A stretch of DNA of 64,000 nt from Cristatella mucedo (taxonomy: Eukaryota > Bryozoa > Phylactolaemata > Cristatellidae): contig WPIO01000035.1 in NCBI GenBank assembly GCA_009760855.2, positions 62,001-126,000 of the forward strand, read 5' to 3'. Below are positions 12,086-64,000 of the stretch, piece after piece. Made by a program: the position numbers and the translations under genes. Every line of letters starts with the position of its first letter. Position 1 is the first letter of the stretch. The notes beneath the pieces were generated by a model. That model did not search any database. It was not told where the DNA came from and was given only the letters and a program-made list of their open reading frames with translations.

Positions 12086-14030
12086 GAGAATTAGTACTTA
12101 AGGATTAGTTATGTGCACGGTATCCAGCATAAAAGGCAACTAGTGTCAGTATTATCATCATTCCTATTGTACTGGTAGCCCAACAAGAATTGTATTACTG
12201 AGAAGAACTGTATGACTCTGGGTGGCATAGAGTTTCTACGAGCTCTATGAGCTACCATGCATTAACCTGACTGGTACTGAGGTGTGCTGTGCCACGACAC
12301 TAACGAGTTCTATACCACATACAGTACTTCAGCAGCTGCAGTTTCTTCAGGTAACGCGAAAGCCGTTGATCAGCAAGTGCTGCCAAGTTCTTGGTCACGG
12401 CCAGTAAAGTTAACTTTGAGAAAACTTGCTACTTATCTGTAATTTACATCGTGATGCCTAAGCTATAGAACTTATTCTCAAACTGTGATTCCAAAGCTGC
12501 ACAAACCATGGCAAGAGCAGCACAGAGAACACTTGCAGTGGGCGAGTACACACACACACCGCTCACGCACGTGCACACACGCACGTGCACACACACGCAC
12601 ACACACACACAAACACACATTTGCACAACGTTGAACAGCTTTCACGGTTGCTGACAAAGCATCCTACAGAATTTCCCTACCTAGCTTTCTCAATCGGCAA
12701 ACTTGACTCAAGCTAATTTAACAAGTCTGGTAAGTGACAGAGAGGCGGCTATATATTTTGTTTTAGGTATTCCATCCCAGACCAAAGAAAACAGGCTGCA
12801 CCAAAATGCATCCTGAAAACCATTGGATGAGCTTTCCTATGCAAATCGATGCCAACCTAGGTGACAGGTGTTGTAATTCTGTGCAAACAGCAATCACAAG
12901 TTTAAAAATTGAATTCCTAGGCTTGCTAATTGGTTGGGTATAAGACCCACGACAAAAAAGACAGATTGTGAACAGCAAACTAGACAGCCGTGAAAGCAGG
13001 ATGCATCAGCAACCAAATGGCTTGGCACAAAGCGAAGACTCGAGCCTTGCCAGCTACGATACTAAGCAAGTGCTCGAAGCGATGGCGAGGTTTTATTGGC
13101 AGCAAGCCAGTTTAGTGAGGAAGACAGACCTAGGAGGCCACGAAGCAACAGCAGCAAGAGAGGGCAAGCAATGCAACGACCGAGTGATCCCAATAGCCCA
13201 GTGAACACGTATCCAGGAGTTGGCCGAGTCCGGCATTTGTCTTTCTGGGCATATAGCCACTGCCAAACAGTAAAACGAATCTTCTGGAACACACATCCGC
13301 CAGGCAGCAAGAGCACTGCTGATCTGCTTGACTTTACGGAAACTGTGTGATCAGGCTGATTGCTCAACACAAAATGTTCGAGTGTCAAGCCGAGTGTTCA
13401 ATCTTTGGTAGCGGACTGGTAGAGCAAACTCCGCTCAGCAAGCTGCAAAAAGAAGCGAGGTAAAAATGAAACCATAATCCCGCCTCAAAGTTGACATCGC
13501 TTGACCGAGTGCAAAGCAGCTGCAAGCAGGCGAGGCATGACAGCTTCAAAACCGGGGCGTGGCGTGCGCGGCCATGCTGTGCAGGCATGCTGCGCAGCAG
13601 TGCCTCCTGCCGTGTACGTGGCGGCAGGCAAAGCTAGACTAAGTTGCACCGGTACAGCAGCGGAACAGTTAACTGGTCAATGCCTAGACGAATGAATATG
13701 CTGCTTCTTCTTTTCAGCATTTTAGCTCCTTGATGACACCCCCTACCATGCCAGTACACAGGCTCGAGCGGCTTATAATGGCTGCCGGACCTAAAAAAGA
13801 TTCGATTCTTGGAGATGACATGGTATTGCAAGATGCCGATGTAGTCTATAAAATAAGCCTATGAAATATGTAAGCAAAGTTTCATAACAAGTTTATCCGT
13901 GCGTAGTGCTACAATGAAGTTGCACCATCACAATCAGCAATCATCTTAGCAAGTCTTTGCCACCCGGGCTTTATCAAGTTAAGCGTTCACAACATCCGGC
14001 GTTATCGTTCTCCAAACGTTGTGTAAACTA
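12086..14030. other. Unassigned sequence with a short CA tract
   Basis: (CA)n with ACGC interruptions lies at about 12549-12620. Otherwise no gene or repeat recognised. Confidence 0.5.
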
Positions 14031-14168
14031 TAAAATAAATATTTCATTTGTAAAGCGCCCCAAGAGAACTTAATCTCTATTCAGGCGCTTCACATATGCC
14101 TCGGGGCTCGAGCCCACGACCTCAGTCAGACCTTAGTCGGGCCGAGCACCTTGACCTCTAGACTAAAG
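14031..14168 (-). repeat. SINE2 copy
   Basis: Minus strand: GAGGTCAAGGTGCTCGGCCC, GTGGGCTCGAGCCCCGAGGC, ATGTGAAGCGCCTGAATAG, GGGGCGCTTTACAAATGAAA. Confidence 0.88.
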
Positions 14169-14169
14169 C

Positions 14170-15363
14170 AATTCTCCAGATGTCAAACGAACCTCGCGTG
14201 CTCTAAGCCTTCTATCCACTTCATGCTAGAGATGCTCTCTATGCGATTCAGATCCACAGATTGACTGACTAGGCCACTCGATTAGCGTCCATTAGGCCCT
14301 ACACTAAACTCATCAGGATTGCTAAAAAAAAATTAACATGCTTAGCCGTGTGCTTACGGTCATTATACTGTCGGGAAATTAAAAATTATTTCCAAAAAGC
14401 CTAATTGCACACGGTGGTGCAACGGTCTGGAGTAGCTCTAAATAAGCGTCTTGCGTCATGACGCCAGGTATCTGACGTAGGACGCCCAATCAATTGCTGC
14501 AGATGCATCTCTGGATCATGACCCATGTTCGCCAAACTTCACCGTCTGTTGAAGGCAATTAGCATTGGAACATTCATTAGGACGACGACACATGTACTGC
14601 GTACTTAAGCAGTTGCCAAAAATGGAGAATTTACTCTTTTCGCTCTATACTACGTTACTCCAGTTTTCGTCGGCTTAGTGTGCTCGAGCCCTAGCCCACA
14701 GCAAACGATCGACTTCGTGTCTGGCGGACAAGAGTGGCTGCTTTTTCGAAATATAAAAACATACCTTGTCGACATAGTCTCTGCCAAATCATAGCCCTAC
14801 TAATTGCTTCCTAGTAGCAGCCCTGAAGGCTCTGAGCATAAACATTCGAAGGAGCAAAACGAAGCTTCAATGCTTTGCTATTTAACAGTCTGTCCGAGCG
14901 GGATGTAGTGATACGTGGGCAGCCAGGTCTCTGTGTTATCCACGGTACCGGTCCCAGCCATTTTGTTCAGTTTGTACCTCCCCCGTAGTCACCGATTCAC
15001 AGTTGTTTAGCAATTGCAACGTTGTCAAGTTCCGGTTGATCAAAGGTATACAATTGGCCCCTCGTAAAAGCTGTCAACTCACTACTCTGAGGCATGCCGA
15101 ATGGTGATAGCACATGAGGATAGAGGCCCAGAATCGTCGGTGCTCTGTAGCTTTCGTATTAGTGCGCATGCCTAAGTACCTACAGAACCAAGCAAAAGTG
15201 GGTGCACCGTGTTAAAAAAATGCGTTAACCACTCATTTATAAATAAATCAAAATAGCAAAGATGAATTCTCTCGTTATTTTTCTGTCACATACAGTCAAT
15301 TCTGAAAACGCCATCTTGAAAGGAACTGATATTATTATGCTCATTCATTCTTAGTCATTTGGC
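14170..15363. other. Unassigned sequence downstream of the HINT2-like gene
   Basis: No coding or repeat signature recognised. Confidence 0.5.
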
Positions 15364-15369
15364 TTTATT
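15364..15369 (-). promoter_or_regulatory. Candidate polyadenylation signal of the HINT2-like gene
   Basis: AATAAA on the minus strand, about 285 nt after the stop. It is the first canonical hexamer I found downstream, implying a 3' UTR of roughly 300 nt. Confidence 0.5.
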
Positions 15370-15653
15370 GTTCACGATCGGATGCCCGCTATTCATCCTA
15401 AACAGAGAGTTGCCATTACTTTTTCGCTCAAGTGTAAGTCGATTACTCATTTACTCGTTATGAATGTCAGAATGTTTAGTCATGCCGAACTCATGAACAT
15501 ATGCATACTGGAGATAAAAGTATATGGCCAGCTAATTGGAAACAATTGCCCTGGTTAGCCAGGTTTAGCCATTCCTACCTATCAAGTCATGCTCTGGAAT
15601 GCAATGTGCTCGCACTTCAAACTACTAAGGGGGGTTGACCGAGAAATGCTCAC

Positions 15654-33508
<17,855 letters not shown>

Positions 33509-33755
33509 TCCGCCACGGGCGCACGCGCTCGTCGCGCGGGCGGTCCGTCCGTCGTCTCCCAAGGCCGGTCGCCGCCAGCAGAGGGGGGGGCTCGCCGGGT
33601 TGAGGTCAAGGCCACCCCGAGCGGATACCCGGAGAGCCAGCTAGCCTGCTGCGTCGGTCGGTCCGCGCCGCCGCCGCCGCAGTCGTGCGAGCGTGCTCGC
33701 CGTTTTCGTCGCGTGTGCGGCTGCCTGCCTGCGGCATGCCACAGCATTCGGTGCG
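33509..33755. promoter_or_regulatory. Putative bidirectional promoter between HINT2-like and DENND5
   Basis: 247 bp separate the divergent start codons. The interval is very GC- and CpG-rich, without a TATA box. It contains GCGCACGCGC at 33519-33528, an NRF-1-type palindromic core, and an AGGTCA nuclear-receptor half-site within TGAGGTCAAGGCCA near 33601-33614. CpG richness continues on both sides (about 33130-34330). NRF-1 sites are common in divergent promoters of mitochondrial genes. Occupancy here is inference. Confidence 0.65.

Positions 33756-33759
<4 letters not shown>
33736..33759 (+). other. Upstream ORF whose stop overlaps the DENND5 start (ATGA)
   Basis: An ATG at 33736 (G at -3) opens a seven-codon reading frame, MPQHSVR. 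Its TGA (33757-33759) overlaps the main ATG (33756-33758). If the transcript starts upstream of 33736, ribosomes would finish the uORF exactly on the DENND5 start, an arrangement suited to reinitiation control. The transcription start is not known. Confidence 0.55.
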
Positions 33760-63467
<29,708 letters not shown>

Positions 63468-63857
63468 GTATGCCTGGAGTTGTGGGTGCTGAACTCTTTA
63501 CTGTTTCTGCTGTAGGGCGCTTTGTCACGAAGCCACTGGCCTTGTTGGCATCTGTGCACTCTGCCAGAGAATTTAGCACTTCTTGCCAGTGCTTGACTCA
63601 TTGACATGTGGCTGCTGCTCGCCTTGAAAGTCAAGCATGCAAGGACTAAATTATACTAGCCCTAAGAAATAAGTGTCAAACCGAACGTCGGTGCACTGCT
63701 TGTCACGACATTATTAAAGGAAATGTTATATTATTATAATTAGAATATTTATATAATTTAAATTATATAATTAATAAAGAACTTTGTATATATATATTTA
63801 TTTATTTATATATATATTAAGGTGCAGGAGGGAGGATTCCTCCTGACATACTCACCT

Positions 63858-64000
63858 GGTGAGCCGTGATGGCACACTAGGTAAGGCGGTTGCTTTCACG
63901 ACCTCGTTCCCGAGGTCGTGGGTTCGATTCCTGCGGTGGGCGATTCTTTATCGCCACTGCAAGCGGTGGTGATAGCCGTAAAGGCTCTTCTGTCGCTATA
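63858..64000 (+). repeat. SINE1 copy cut by the window edge
   Basis: Near-consensus: GTGAGCCGTGATGGCACAC, GGGTTCGATTCCTGCGGTGG, CGCCACTGCAAGCGGTGGTG hairpin, AGGCTCTTCTGTCGCTATA at the end. Confidence 0.92.

Overview
This window is genomic DNA from an animal, most likely an invertebrate. The evidence is spliced genes with GT-AG introns of 0.16 to 11 kb, a conserved metazoan DENN-domain gene, L2/CR1-type LINE fragments ending in (ATT)n, tRNA-derived SINEs, relics of MULE, Helitron and other DNA elements, and very abundant dinucleotide microsatellites. The phylum cannot be fixed from the sequence alone. There is no bacterial, organellar or viral gene content.

Two genuine genes were assembled exon by exon, using splice signals, reading phase and remembered family sequences. 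They lie head to head. On the minus strand is a five-exon HINT2-like histidine-triad nucleotide phosphoramidase of about 157 residues. Its exons are 33437-33508, 32399-32530, 21049-21153, 16811-16883 and 15654-15745, and exon 1 encodes a mitochondrial-presequence-like leader. On the plus strand is a DENND5 (Rab6IP1-type Rab GEF) ortholog with 17 coding exons from 33756 to 63467. These encode uDENN, cDENN, dDENN and most of the first RUN domain, about 1032 residues. The PLAT and second RUN domains must lie beyond the right edge. The two start codons are only 247 bp apart in a GC- and CpG-rich, TATA-less interval, which implies a shared bidirectional promoter.

Layout: 1-15.6 kb is gene-poor DNA with SINEs, LINE fragments, a CpG-rich promoter-like patch (4.3-5.3 kb) and a decayed copy of a multicopy invertebrate ORF family (9.6-11.4 kb). 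15.6-33.5 kb is the HINT2-like gene, whose two large introns hold nested LINEs, a FLYWCH/MULE relic, a Helitron helicase relic and an inverted-repeat element. 33.5-33.76 kb is the bidirectional promoter. 33.76-64 kb is DENND5, whose introns hold more LINEs and SINEs, a tandem duplication, a 12-bp-period minisatellite and long GA/TC tracts.

The most interesting signals are the mobile-element biology and the gene pair. One SINE family (SINE2) carries the same 3' tail as the local LINE, including a small hairpin and an (ATT)n end, which suggests it is mobilised by that LINE. Several insertions are nested, so relative ages can be read. The DENND5 transcript also shows a likely GC-AG first intron and a seven-codon uORF whose stop overlaps the main start (ATGA). 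I did not find a wholly new multi-gene system.
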